Below are positions 43,802 to 52,931 of a stretch of DNA of 64,000 nucleotides, in pieces. The notes under the pieces are model-generated. The model had not been told where the DNA came from, did not search any database, and saw nothing but the letters and a program-made list of their open reading frames with translations. The number at the start of each line of letters is the position of its first letter. The stretch's first letter is position 1. Made by a program: the position numbers and the translations under genes. The stretch is from Novosphingobium sp. BW1 (lineage in GTDB: Bacteria; Pseudomonadota; Alphaproteobacteria; Sphingomonadales; Sphingomonadaceae). The stretch covers positions 372,001-436,000 of the forward strand of contig NZ_VIRF01000078.1 in the NCBI RefSeq assembly GCF_008107685.1. The letters run 5' to 3'.

Positions 43802-46078
43802 TTACGCCTCGAAGCTTTCCTTGGAGAGCGGCATCACGCGCACGCGCTTACCAGTCAGGACCGAAACCGCGTTGGCGACCGCGGGCGGAATCGCGGGTAG
43901 AGGCGGCTCACCGATACCGCCCATCTCCGCTCCGCTTTCCACGATCTTCACGTGGACCTTGGCCATCTGTTCGGGACGCAGGATCTGGTAGACATCGAAG
44001 TTGCGCGCAACCGGCATCCCGGCCTCGTACTCGGCGCCTTCGACAAGAACCTGCGAAAGGCCCAGCGCCACGGCCGAATTGACCTGCGCCTCGACAATCG
44101 CCGGGTTGACAATGCTACCCGGATCAATGGCCTCCCATACATCGTGGACCACGACCTGCCCGTCCTGGATCGAAACTTCGGCAACCGCCGCCGCTTCCGA
44201 TCCGAAAGGCGAGGCCATCGCGATACCGCGCGCCCGGCGCGTGCCGTCCGCTGCCGTAAAAGGCCCACGCTTCCAGCCGCCCGAAAGCTCGACCGCCGCG
44301 TTGAGGAGCGTCGTCAGGCGTTCGTTGCCTTCCAGCAGTTTCAGGCGCAGCGCATAGGGGTCCTTGCCGCCAGCGTCGGCCATCTCGTCCAGGAAGCTCT
44401 CGTAGAAGAAGTCGTTCATCGAGTTGCCGACCGAGCGCCAGTAGGCCAGCGTGATCGGGTTCTTGACGTAAAGCTGAGCGATGCGGCGGTTGGGGATTGC
44501 ATAGGACTTGGCGGTGATGCCCTCGAGCGCGGAGTCGTCGAGCTTTTCGCCGCGCTTGTTGGCAATGCCCTCACCCGGGCCCTCGCACACGCTGACAACA
44601 TCCAGACCGACCGGCCAGCCTTCCGCATCGAGCGCACCCTTGAACTTGACGACGGCCATCGGGCGCATCGGATCGCGCAGGAATTCCTCCTCGCGGCTCC
44701 AGATCAGCTTGACCGGACGCCCCGTTGCCTTGGCGAGCGCGATGGCATGCGGATAGGGATTGCCCCAGGTGTACTGGAAGTGGCGGCCGAAGAAGCCGCC
44801 GAGCAAGGGACTGTGAATGTTGATCTTCTCGGGCGCCAGGCCGGTCTTGGCGGCAATTGCGGCCTGGAAGATCTCGGGTCCCTGGTTGGGCATCCACAGG
44901 TCCAGGCTGCCGTCGTCGTTGAAGCGCGCGAGCGTCGAGGGCGGCTCCAGCTGGGCGTGGTGAAGATACTGGCTGGTAAACTCACCTTCCACAACCTTGG
45001 CCGCCGAGGCAAAGGCCGCCGCACTGTCGCCAGCGCTCTCGGCTTCCTCGCCCCGCCCGGTCTGGCTGGAGAGGTGCTTCGTGAAGGCCTCGGTTGCGAA
45101 GTCGGCGGGCATGTAGCGCACGTCCGCGCTCTCGCCCGGGTCCTGCCAGTCTACATCGAGTGCGTCGGCGGCCTGGCGTGCGTGCCACCAGTACGGGGCG
45201 ATCACAGCGACCGCGCCATCGAGCGTGTGCACCGAGTGGACGCCCGGCATCGCCTTCACCGCGGCCTCATTGCGGATCGCTCCGGGCTGGAGGCCGAGGC
45301 GCGGCGCGTGCTGGACGGCGGCCTGGAGCATGTTCTCGACCTGACTGTCGATGGCGTACATCGCCTGGCCGGTCGATTTGGCGTGCATGTCGATGCGCGC
45401 GACGGGTTTGCCTATCCAGCGGAATTCCTTGGGATCCTTCAGCGAAACCCGGCCTGCTTCGGGCACCCCCATGTCAAGCGCGCCTTCAGCCAGTTCGCCA
45501 TAGCTGAGCGAACGGCCCGAGGCGGCGTGGATTACCTTGCCCGGCTCGGTGGTCAGCGTGTCGGAGCCGACGCCGAGGCGCTGCGCGGCCGCACTGACAA
45601 GCATCGCGCGCGCCGAAGCGCCCAGGCGGCGCATCGTGTCATAGCTGGTGCGCACCGACATCGAGCCGCCGGTGATCCGCATGGTTCCGCCGAACATGAT
45701 CTGGAACACCTTGCCTGCAGGGGCCGCCTCAACATCGAAGACGGCAGGGTCCATGTCGAGTTCTTCGCCCACGATCTGCGCCATCGCAGTGAAAACACCC
45801 TGCCCGCCTTCCATGAAGGGGCTGAGGAAGCGCACGGTGTTATCTGGGCGGATTTCCAGGAATGCGGGCACGTCAAGCGCCTTTGGCGCGGGCGCTGCGG
45901 GCCCCTGCGCGCGGGCCGGACCGACGGGGATGCCGAAGCCCAGAACCAGCGCGCCGGTGGCCGCACCTGCGCTACCCAGAAGGAAGCGGCGGCGCGAGAG
46001 GTTTACAGGCTGCGCGGGCGCGGCGAAACGGTCATCGCCGCTACCGTTTGCGGCATCATCGAGAAAGATCCGGGCCAT
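43802..46078 (-). CDS. Molybdopterin-binding subunit of IorB-type molybdenum hydroxylase, Tat-exported
   Basis: Protein of 758 residues. A Tat signal (SRRRFLLG at residues 28-35, then a hydrophobic stretch ending ARAQG) indicates export. The two-domain aldehyde-oxidase fold contains LLGGFFGRHFQY in the cofactor site and GGIGEPPLPAIPPAVANAV with the catalytic Glu (about 724) near the end. This architecture, with no FAD subunit, is that of isoquinoline 1-oxidoreductase and alcohol/aldehyde-type IorAB enzymes, which pass electrons to a cytochrome. The start shares one base with the stop of the 2Fe-2S subunit. N-heterocycle or aldehyde oxidation in the periplasm is likely; the substrate is not known. 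Confidence 0.9.
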   Translation of the reverse strand: MARIFLDDAANGSGDDRFAAPAQPVNLSRRRFLLGSAGAATGALVLGFGIPVGPARAQGPAAPAPKALDVPAFLEIRPDNTVRFLSPFMEGGQGVFTAMAQIVGEELDMDPAVFDVEAAPAGKVFQIMFGGTMRITGGSMSVRTSYDTMRRLGASARAMLVSAAAQRLGVGSDTLTTEPGKVIHAASGRSLSYGELAEGALDMGVPEAGRVSLKDPKEFRWIGKPVARIDMHAKSTGQAMYAIDSQVENMLQAAVQHAPRLGLQPGAIRNEAAVKAMPGVHSVHTLDGAVAVIAPYWWHARQAADALDVDWQDPGESADVRYMPADFATEAFTKHLSSQTGRGEEAESAGDSAAAFASAAKVVEGEFTSQYLHHAQLEPPSTLARFNDDGSLDLWMPNQGPEIFQAAIAAKTGLAPEKINIHSPLLGGFFGRHFQYTWGNPYPHAIALAKATGRPVKLIWSREEEFLRDPMRPMAVVKFKGALDAEGWPVGLDVVSVCEGPGEGIANKRGEKLDDSALEGITAKSYAIPNRRIAQLYVKNPITLAYWRSVGNSMNDFFYESFLDEMADAGGKDPYALRLKLLEGNERLTTLLNAAVELSGGWKRGPFTAADGTRRARGIAMASPFGSEAAAVAEVSIQDGQVVVHDVWEAIDPGSIVNPAIVEAQVNSAVALGLSQVLVEGAEYEAGMPVARNFDVYQILRPEQMAKVHVKIVESGAEMGGIGEPPLPAIPPAVANAVSVLTGKRVRVMPLSKESFEA

Positions 46079-46533
46079 CAGGCGTTCTCCTGTCCGGCAA
46101 GGTCACTCAGCGCGGCGTGAATGGCGTTGTAGGTGCCGCAGCGGCACAGGTTCTGCATCGAGGCGCGCACATCCTCTGCGCTTGGCGCCGCGTTTTCCTT
46201 GAGCAGCGAGACCGCCGCCATGACCTGGCCCGACTGGCAGTAGCCGCACTGGGGGACTTGGTGCTTGACCCAGGCCGCGACGACCTTCTGGCCCACCGCG
46301 TCCTCTTCCATCGCCTCGATGGTGGAGACCTTGCTGCCTTCAAGGCTGCCGACCGGCGTCACGCACGAACGGGTGACCACGCCATCGACCAGCACCGAAC
46401 AGGCACCGCACTGGGCGATACCGCAGCCGTACTTGGTGCCGGTCATGCCCAGCACGTCGCGAAGTGCCCACAGCAGCGGCATTTCGGGCTCAGCGTCGAG
46501 CTCGCGCATCTCGCCGTTAATCTCAAGCTTCAT
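46078..46533 (-). CDS. 2Fe-2S subunit of IorA-type molybdenum hydroxylase
   Basis: Protein of 151 residues with two 2Fe-2S centres. Cys37, 42, 45 and 57 form the plant-type cluster and Cys96, 99, 130 and 132 form the helical-domain cluster (PQCGYCQSGQ and CRCGTY). There is no export signal; it is expected to travel through Tat with the large subunit. ATG 46533 has AAGGGAAA upstream; a longer frame to 46665 is unsupported. It is first in the two-gene operon. The TonB receptor gene next to it reads in the same direction but ends in a strong terminator. Confidence 0.9.
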   Translation of the reverse strand: MKLEINGEMRELDAEPEMPLLWALRDVLGMTGTKYGCGIAQCGACSVLVDGVVTRSCVTPVGSLEGSKVSTIEAMEEDAVGQKVVAAWVKHQVPQCGYCQSGQVMAAVSLLKENAAPSAEDVRASMQNLCRCGTYNAIHAALSDLAGQENA

Positions 46534-46720
46534 GGTCTTTCCCTTGATAATTTTGTCGGCTTCGTCGCCGTCCATCGCAGCGGAGGCGCGCACATGTCGT
46601 CCAACCCGGCCAAAAGGAATACGCAATCGTTTTGCACGAGACAACGCCCGAACGCAGGTACGCAATCCCTGGGCCTCTAGACAGTCCCCTGCCCCCGATC
46701 AATTTCCTTTCGAGCCCCTG

Positions 46721-46764
46721 AAAAAATGGCTCCCTCCCGGGGTATGAGACCACGGGAGAGAGCC
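46721..46764 (-). terminator. Rho-independent terminator after TonB receptor
   Basis: On the minus strand, GGCTCTCTCCCGTGG pairs with CCCCGGGAGGGAGCC (46750-46764 with 46728-46742), followed by ATTTTTTC. It lies about 26 bases after the receptor stop and separates it from the IorBA operon. Confidence 0.9.
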
Positions 46765-46789
46765 GTTCAGGTCGTCAGAGACGGTATCC

Positions 46790-49486
46790 TCAGAACTTTT
46801 GCCCCCAGCGCAGGCCGAAGAACTGCGGCTTGATTGCGAAGGTGCGCGACGAGCCCGAGCAGAAGGTAATCGAACAGAAAGTGTTCCTGGTCAGCTGCCC
46901 GCGCTTGTCAAAGGCGTTCTGGATGAACAGGTCGAGCGTCCAGCCATCGCGCTTCAGGCCCGCCGAGAAGTCGAACGAGACGAAGCCGGGCGTATTGCCG
47001 AGCAGCGCATTGTTCGCAACGTTGAGGTCCTGCGTGGCGCCGGTCTGGTAATTGGCCGAGCCCATCAGGTAGGCGTTCATTCCCCCCATATAGGTATCGT
47101 ACCGTACCGAGGTTGTGCCCTTGAAGCGGGGCTGGCGCGGCAGACGCGTGCCGTCCGCAGCCGCCACCTGCGGCGTGGGCGGGTAGGAATCGGGCACATA
47201 GGCTCCCGCCGTACAGCTGGAGAGTTGCGAGATCGACATCGCCACCGGATCGAGCGCGAAGTTGCAGAAGTTGCCCTTCAGCTTGGCATCGTTGAACGCG
47301 CCCGAGGACGAGATCGTAACGTCGCCCAGCTTCAGGTCGGCATCGTATTCAATACCCTTCACTTCGGCCTTGCCGGCATTGCCCGTCATACCAGCGCCCT
47401 GCGTGCCCGAAACGACGACGCTGTACTGTATGTTGTCCCAGGTCTCGTAATAGGCGGCCATGTTGAAGCGGAAGATGTTGCCCCAGGTCGTCTTGAAGCC
47501 GATCTCGTAGTTGGAGAGCGTTTCGGAATCGTAGGGCTGCACAGTCACCAAACCTACCCCGTTCACGCGCAGTGCACGGTTGTAGCCACCCGGACGAAAG
47601 CCGGTGGAGTAGGTGGCGTACACCATCTTGTCCGTATCGATCTGCCAGTCGAGCGCGACCTTGTGGGTCTCACCCGATTCCTTGTAAGAACCGTTGGCGT
47701 TGATGCACGAGAGGCGCTCCATCGGGAACGGCACCGAACAGCCCGCGCCTGCCGCCGAGGCCGCGACGCCGCTGAAGCCTTCCGACTTGAAACTGGTCCA
47801 GAAGAAGCGGATGCCACCTGTGACCTTCAGGGTCGGCGTGATGTCGTAGTGCCCTTCGGCGAAGAGCGCCTTGTCCTTCCAGTCGTTGTTGCGCTCGGAC
47901 AGGTAGAAGGCATCGTACTTCACCGCACGCGAGCCCAGGATCATCGTGCCCATCGGATCGCCGTTGGGATTGATGACGTCGCTGGTGTCGAAGAACGGTA
48001 TACCATCATCGCCCCAGGCGATGCCGTACATGCCCGGAACGCCCAGCAGACCACCTGCGACATCGCCGCCACCAGCTTGGGTGTAGCCCATCATGTCGGC
48101 AAGACCATGGGTCGCGTACTGGTCGTTCGTCTGCTCCTTACGCGACTGGTAGAAGCCGCCGAAGGTGACGTCGAAGGGCCAGCTCGACGGCGTGGTCACG
48201 CGCAGTTCCTGGGTGAACTGCTTGTCGCGCGTCAGGCCCTTATAGTACTGCTGCGGGTTGATGAGCCCGGTGCAGGCCATGTCCGCGCCCGCCCCCGAAC
48301 AGCTCGCCGGATCCCAGAACTGCAGGTAGCTTTCGTAGCCGGGACCGAAACTGTCGTAGGTGACGGTGTAGTAGGTGTAGTCGTTGCGCAGGTTCACCTT
48401 GCGGTTGAAGTACCCCGTTGCCGAAACCAGGTCCCAGTCACCAATGTGGCCATGGATCGCAAGCTGCGCCTGATACCACTTGTCGTTCTGACGGGTGAGG
48501 TCGTAGTCGTGGACTTCCAGATCGCCCACGCGCGGATCGTAGCCGAAGTAGCCATAGGCGATCTGGCGCTGCGCGGTGACTTCGGGGCGGATTTCCCAGC
48601 CCGGTGCCGGCTCCCACAGGAGCTGCAGGCGCCCGCCCACTTCGTAAATCGGGTTGTAGTCGTTCTCGGCGATGTCACCGTTGTCGAGCGTATAGGTCGT
48701 CGCAGGGTTGAGATCGCCCAGTTCCAGCGCAAGCGAATCGCCCACGTTGTTGAGACCATTGTTCGCAACATTGTCGATGAAGCCGCCATCGTGGCGATAG
48801 TAGCCCATCGCGCGCACGGCGAGCGTGTCGCTCACCGGAATGTTGACGTAGCCCTCGATCTGCTGGCCAAAGTCACCTGCACCGTATTTGTTGAGCTCGG
48901 CGCTGTAACCCCACTCGAACGCGCCGATCTCGGGTTTCTTCGAAATGAAGCGGATCGTACCTGCCAATGAGCCTGCGCCATAGAGTGTGCCTTGCGGCCC
49001 CGAGAGCGCCTCGATGCGCTCGATGTCGTAGACGTGGATGTCGGGAAGGTCGGTGCCCGCGATGGGAATGTCATCAAGATAGTACCCGACAGAGGCATAG
49101 GCGCCGCCTGCGGGCACGATGCCGCGGAAATACGGGGTCTGACGGCCCGGCCCGAGCCCGGCGATGGTGACCGAGGGAAGCAGGTTCGCAAAGTCCGAAA
49201 GGCCATTGATCTGGCGCGCCTCCAGCTTTGCCTCGCCAAGCGCCTGGATCGAGATCGGCACCTTCTGGACGCTCTCGGAGGTGCGGGTCGCGGTCACGAC
49301 GATATCGCCGAGCGAAGACTGCGCCTGGGGCGCGGCTTCCGCTGCCGGCGCAGGCACTTCGGGGGCCGCCGCCGGCACATCGCTCTCGGCGTAAGCCGAG
49401 CCGGCCCCCGCCAGCGGCGCAACAATCGCGGTCGTGGAAAGCAGGCACACAGCGTTCCACCGGCGCACACGGGTTCGAATACTCAT
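46790..49486 (-). CDS. TonB-dependent outer membrane receptor
   Basis: Protein of 898 residues with a signal peptide (ending SAYA), a Pro/Ala-rich spacer and the TonB box/plug start DIVVTATRTSESVQKVPISIQ. The plug has YFRGIVPAGG and IEALSGPQGTLYGAGSLAGTIRFISKKP. The barrel ends with FFGLRWGQKF (terminal Phe). The sphingomonad-type plug and the neighbouring molybdenum hydroxylase suggest uptake of an aromatic or heterocyclic compound; this is inference. A run of ten C lies about 70 bases upstream of the start. The gene ends in a strong terminator. Confidence 0.92.
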   Translation of the reverse strand: MSIRTRVRRWNAVCLLSTTAIVAPLAGAGSAYAESDVPAAAPEVPAPAAEAAPQAQSSLGDIVVTATRTSESVQKVPISIQALGEAKLEARQINGLSDFANLLPSVTIAGLGPGRQTPYFRGIVPAGGAYASVGYYLDDIPIAGTDLPDIHVYDIERIEALSGPQGTLYGAGSLAGTIRFISKKPEIGAFEWGYSAELNKYGAGDFGQQIEGYVNIPVSDTLAVRAMGYYRHDGGFIDNVANNGLNNVGDSLALELGDLNPATTYTLDNGDIAENDYNPIYEVGGRLQLLWEPAPGWEIRPEVTAQRQIAYGYFGYDPRVGDLEVHDYDLTRQNDKWYQAQLAIHGHIGDWDLVSATGYFNRKVNLRNDYTYYTVTYDSFGPGYESYLQFWDPASCSGAGADMACTGLINPQQYYKGLTRDKQFTQELRVTTPSSWPFDVTFGGFYQSRKEQTNDQYATHGLADMMGYTQAGGGDVAGGLLGVPGMYGIAWGDDGIPFFDTSDVINPNGDPMGTMILGSRAVKYDAFYLSERNNDWKDKALFAEGHYDITPTLKVTGGIRFFWTSFKSEGFSGVAASAAGAGCSVPFPMERLSCINANGSYKESGETHKVALDWQIDTDKMVYATYSTGFRPGGYNRALRVNGVGLVTVQPYDSETLSNYEIGFKTTWGNIFRFNMAAYYETWDNIQYSVVVSGTQGAGMTGNAGKAEVKGIEYDADLKLGDVTISSSGAFNDAKLKGNFCNFALDPVAMSISQLSSCTAGAYVPDSYPPTPQVAAADGTRLPRQPRFKGTTSVRYDTYMGGMNAYLMGSANYQTGATQDLNVANNALLGNTPGFVSFDFSAGLKRDGWTLDLFIQNAFDKRGQLTRNTFCSITFCSGSSRTFAIKPQFFGLRWGQKF

Positions 49487-49946
49487 ACTGTTGGAGTCCC
49501 CCTATTTCCCTGAAATTCGTGCGTCTCCTCCCCCAAGAAGACTGCCCGCTTGGCGCCCCCCCCCCATTTTCACGAATAGTGTGCCCGCGACCTTTTGGCG
49601 GCCCTTGCAGACGCACGCCTCCTGCCCCGAGGTCACCCCCGGGTTCGCAGGTACAACTTGGACCTGCAAAGAACTCGTATTGAAAATTCGTCCGGACGCG
49701 TTCGCTCTTGCACAAACTTGAACGCCTGTCCTAGATTGAGTAAACCGACACGACCCGATCCTGTCAAGCGCCTATCGGCACGAATTTTGGAGCTTTATTT
49801 CGTGCTTGCCCAAGCCCGGGAAATGATGATCCTGAAGATGTGCATGTGCACACCTGAAAATGTTCGCAGCGCGTAACTTCACCCCCGCCGCGACGCCTTT
49901 GGAAATCAGGCCTGCCTCTTGCAGAAAGGACATAGACCGCCAGACC
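49487..49946. other. Divergent promoter region with C10 tract
   Basis: This 460-base region lies between the TonB receptor (minus) and the sulfotransferase (plus). No gene was seen. It holds a homopolymeric run of ten C at 49556-49565, 70 bases from the receptor start. Nearer the sulfotransferase is the palindrome TGTGCA-TG-TGCACA (49839-49852), which resembles the palindromes ahead of the MFS gene at 52932. Confidence 0.5.
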
Positions 49947-51986
49947 ATGACCGGATCGACGACTGAGGCCGCCCGTCCCGTTTCGCCCGAACGCGCCCTG
50001 CTCCGCATCGCCGCGCTCGTCAGCAGCGAGCCAGCCCGCGCACTGGCCGAGGTCGAGAGCCTGCTGCAGACCGCGCCCGGCCTGGGCCCGGCCGAATTGC
50101 TTGCCTGCCAGGCGCTGCGCCAGCTTGGCCGCACGCAAGAGGCGCTATCCCGGCTCGAAACACTCGCTCGCCGTGACACCAAGGTACCTGCCGTACTCTG
50201 GGAACTGGCCCAGACCGCACTCGCAGCAAACGATCACGCGATGGCCATCTCCGCGCTCGAACGCCTGACCGCGCTGCAGCCCGGCATCAGCCACGGCTGG
50301 TTCCTCCTCGCCAGCGAACTGCGCAAGGCCGGACGAGCAAAGGACGCCTGGCGCGCGGACATCTCGGGCGTCCACGCCTCGGCGGGTGATCCCGAACTGG
50401 TCAACGCAGCGCTTGCCATGAACAAGGGACGGCTGGACGAAGGCATTGCCCTGCTGGAAGCCCGCGCGGGGCGGGGCGGCGAGGATGCCCCCTCGCTGCG
50501 CTTGCTGGGCGAACTGCACTGGCGCAAGGGCAACATGAGCGAGGCGCTCGACTACGCCGGCCGCGCACTCGAACGCGCGCCGGGTTTCGACCGCGCCCGC
50601 GACTTCCGCATCCGCCTCCTGCTCCAGACCAACCGCCTGGACGAAGCGCGCCGCGAAGCCGAGATCCTGGTCGAATCGCCTCTCGAGAACCCGGCGCACC
50701 GCCTGCTCCTCGCCTCGGTGCTGGTGCGTCTGGGCGAACACGAGCACGCCCGCGATCTTTACCGCGCCCTGCTCGATTTCAAGGCCGACCAGCCCCAGCT
50801 CTGGCAGAACCTTGGCCATGTCCTCAAGACACTGGGCGAACAGGCCGAAGCGATCGCCGCCTACCGCGAGGCCGTTGCCCGCCAGCCTTCCATGGGTGAG
50901 GCTTGGTGGAGCCTCGCCAACCTCAAGACAGCCCGGCTCGGAGCCGAGGACATCGCCGCGATGGAGACCGCTCTTGCGACCTTGCCCGAGGACAGCGACG
51001 CGCAAGCCGAAGACCGTTTCCACCTGCACTTTGCGCTCGGCAAGGCGCTGGAAGATGCGAAGGACTATGGCGCCTCGTTTCGCCATTACGACCAAGGCAA
51101 CCGCCTGCGCCGCGCCCGCGTGCCGCACGATCCAGAAGGTTTTTCCGCCGAAGTGGCCGCCACGGCGCAAACCTTTACCGCGGCCTTCATTTCCACGCTG
51201 GGCGATGGCGGCTGCCCTGCGCCCGATCCCATCTTCGTGGTGGGACTGCCACGGTCAGGCTCGACACTGGTCGAACAGATCCTCTCAAGCCACAGCCGGG
51301 TCGAAGGCACGCTCGAACTGCCCGACATGATGATCATCGCCAGCCGCCTTCAAGCGCGCGTCGATGAGGGTGATTTTCCCGATTTCAAGACCATGATCGC
51401 GAGCCTGACGCCGCGTGACCGGGTGCGCCTGGGCGAAGAATACCTTGAAGGCACGCGGGTCCACCGCAAGAGCGATGCGCCGCTGTTCATCGACAAGATG
51501 CCCAACAACTGGCAGCACGTCGGCCTCATCCGCACGATCCTGCCGAATGCAAAGATCGTGGATGCTCGCCGCCACCCAATGTCGTGCTGCTTCTCGGGCT
51601 GGAAACAGCACTTCGCGCGCGGACAGACTTTCACCTATGACCTCGCCGAAATCGCGCGTTACTACCGCGACTATGTGGAGCTGATGGCCGCTTACGATGC
51701 CGCCGCGCCGGGCGCCGTTCACCGCGTGATCTACGAGGATATGGTGCGCTCCACAGAGGCCGAAATCCGCCGCCTGCTTGGGTATCTCGACCTCCCCTTC
51801 GAGGAGGCCTGCCTCCAGTTTCACACTAACGCCCGCGCAGTGCGCACAGCCAGTTCCGAGCAGGTGCGCCAACCCATCTTTACCACAGGTCTCGACGCCT
51901 GGACCCACTACGCCCCCTGGCTCGCCCCCCTCGCAGAGGCGCTCGGCCCGGTCGAGGCGATCTACCCTGAGCCTCCCGGACGCTAA
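49947..51986 (+). CDS. TPR-repeat sulfotransferase family protein
   Basis: Protein of 679 residues. Roughly residues 20-400 are tetratricopeptide-like helices (AISALERLTALQP, ALDYAGRALERAP, AIAAYREAVARQPSMGEAW). The C-terminal 250 residues are a sulfotransferase domain with the PAPS 5'-phosphosulfate loop FVVGLPRSGSTLVEQIL (residues 430-446) and a later 3'-phosphate region (VDARRHPMSCCFSGWKQHF). This architecture is common in Sphingomonadales. Its acceptor is unknown; protein or surface glycan sulfation is possible. ATG 49947 is the likely start, though the nearest Shine-Dalgarno-like GAAAGGA is about 17 bases upstream, so the start is uncertain. Confidence 0.82.
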   Translation: MTGSTTEAARPVSPERALLRIAALVSSEPARALAEVESLLQTAPGLGPAELLACQALRQLGRTQEALSRLETLARRDTKVPAVLWELAQTALAANDHAMAISALERLTALQPGISHGWFLLASELRKAGRAKDAWRADISGVHASAGDPELVNAALAMNKGRLDEGIALLEARAGRGGEDAPSLRLLGELHWRKGNMSEALDYAGRALERAPGFDRARDFRIRLLLQTNRLDEARREAEILVESPLENPAHRLLLASVLVRLGEHEHARDLYRALLDFKADQPQLWQNLGHVLKTLGEQAEAIAAYREAVARQPSMGEAWWSLANLKTARLGAEDIAAMETALATLPEDSDAQAEDRFHLHFALGKALEDAKDYGASFRHYDQGNRLRRARVPHDPEGFSAEVAATAQTFTAAFISTLGDGGCPAPDPIFVVGLPRSGSTLVEQILSSHSRVEGTLELPDMMIIASRLQARVDEGDFPDFKTMIASLTPRDRVRLGEEYLEGTRVHRKSDAPLFIDKMPNNWQHVGLIRTILPNAKIVDARRHPMSCCFSGWKQHFARGQTFTYDLAEIARYYRDYVELMAAYDAAAPGAVHRVIYEDMVRSTEAEIRRLLGYLDLPFEEACLQFHTNARAVRTASSEQVRQPIFTTGLDAWTHYAPWLAPLAEALGPVEAIYPEPPGR

Positions 51987-52137
51987 GAGCACTCCCACCC
52001 GCGGGACGGGCAAAACACTGTATTTACGTGCGCAGCAAAGGGGCCTAGGGCGCCCCTCCGGCCCCGTTTCGCCTCCTCGGAGAGAAGCAAGGCTGAGGGA
52101 AGAGGATCGACGGGCAACACGGCAAGGGAGAATGGCC

Positions 52138-52833
52138 ATGCCCCGCAAAGCGGCAACCAACGAGAATCCCAAGCACACGGCCACCGAGCACCAGCGCCCC
52201 GGCGTTTACGCGCGCGGTGCGGACACGGTCGACACCATCATCAAGGCCGCGCTGCGCGTCATCATCGACGAGGGCGCAACCGCCTTCTCGATCCGCCGGA
52301 TCGGCGCCGAGTGCGGCCTCAAGGTCGGCAATGTCAGCTACCATTTTCCCCGCAAGGAGTTGCTGGTGAAAGTCATGCTCGACGACATGATGGAGAGCTA
52401 CCAGACCAAGCTTGACGACGATGTGCGTTTTGCCGACATCTCAGCCGAGGAGCGCCTGCGCCGCGTGATCCTGATGTGCCTGGAGGACATCTGTTCCAAG
52501 CGCACGACCCGCCTCTTCACCGAACTGTGGTCGCTCGCCAACCAGAGCGCGTTCATCGCCGAGCGGATCGAGGCCTTCTACAGCGACGTCCACGTCCAGA
52601 TCGGCGAGCAGATCCGCGTGCTCAACCCCGCGCTCGAGGACGAAGACGTCCACGCCCTTGCGCTCTTCATCAGCGCGTCGATGGAGGGCACCACGCCCTT
52701 CCTGGGATACGAGAAGCCGTGGCGTTCCAAGATGCCCCAGATAATGGCGCTCAGCGTCGAGACCTTTATTCATCTTGCAAAGACACTGAAACCCGGTGAC
52801 ATTGCCGAGATGACCAAGGCGATCGATTTCTGA
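52138..52833 (+). CDS. TetR-family transcriptional regulator
   Basis: Protein of 231 residues. The N-terminal DNA-binding domain spans about residues 28-75, with the helix-turn-helix FSIRRIGAECGLKVGNVSYHFPRKELL. The C-terminal ligand domain is helical and includes a TELWSLANQSAFIAERI stretch. ATG 52138 has AGGGAG seven bases upstream; the ATG at 52132 is too close. The next gene is an MFS transporter 98 bases downstream, with three palindromes between them that are likely operators. Confidence 0.86.
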   Translation: MPRKAATNENPKHTATEHQRPGVYARGADTVDTIIKAALRVIIDEGATAFSIRRIGAECGLKVGNVSYHFPRKELLVKVMLDDMMESYQTKLDDDVRFADISAEERLRRVILMCLEDICSKRTTRLFTELWSLANQSAFIAERIEAFYSDVHVQIGEQIRVLNPALEDEDVHALALFISASMEGTTPFLGYEKPWRSKMPQIMALSVETFIHLAKTLKPGDIAEMTKAIDF

Positions 52834-52884
52834 CAAAGAGGACTTCGCAAATTCGCCGGGATGGGAGAGCGGTGACCTGATGGG

Positions 52885-52919
52885 ACGTGCACGTGGGGGC
52901 GTGCATGCACTTGTGCACA
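52885..52919. promoter_or_regulatory. Cluster of three GTGCAC/GCATGC palindromes before MFS gene
   Basis: Perfect palindromes ACGTGCACGT (52885-52894), GTGCATGCAC (52901-52910) and TGTGCACA (52912-52919) lie back to back between the TetR gene and the MFS gene. They fit dimeric TetR binding. A related site is at 49839-49852, before the sulfotransferase. Confidence 0.5.
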
Positions 52920-52931
52920 TCAGGGGGGCTA

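Noticed and set aside
43952..48970. Two plus-strand frames of over 700 codons opposite the IorB-like and TonB receptor genes
   Set aside because: Composition is typical of reverse-complement reading of GC-rich genes, without start signals or motifs; the minus-strand genes are unambiguous.
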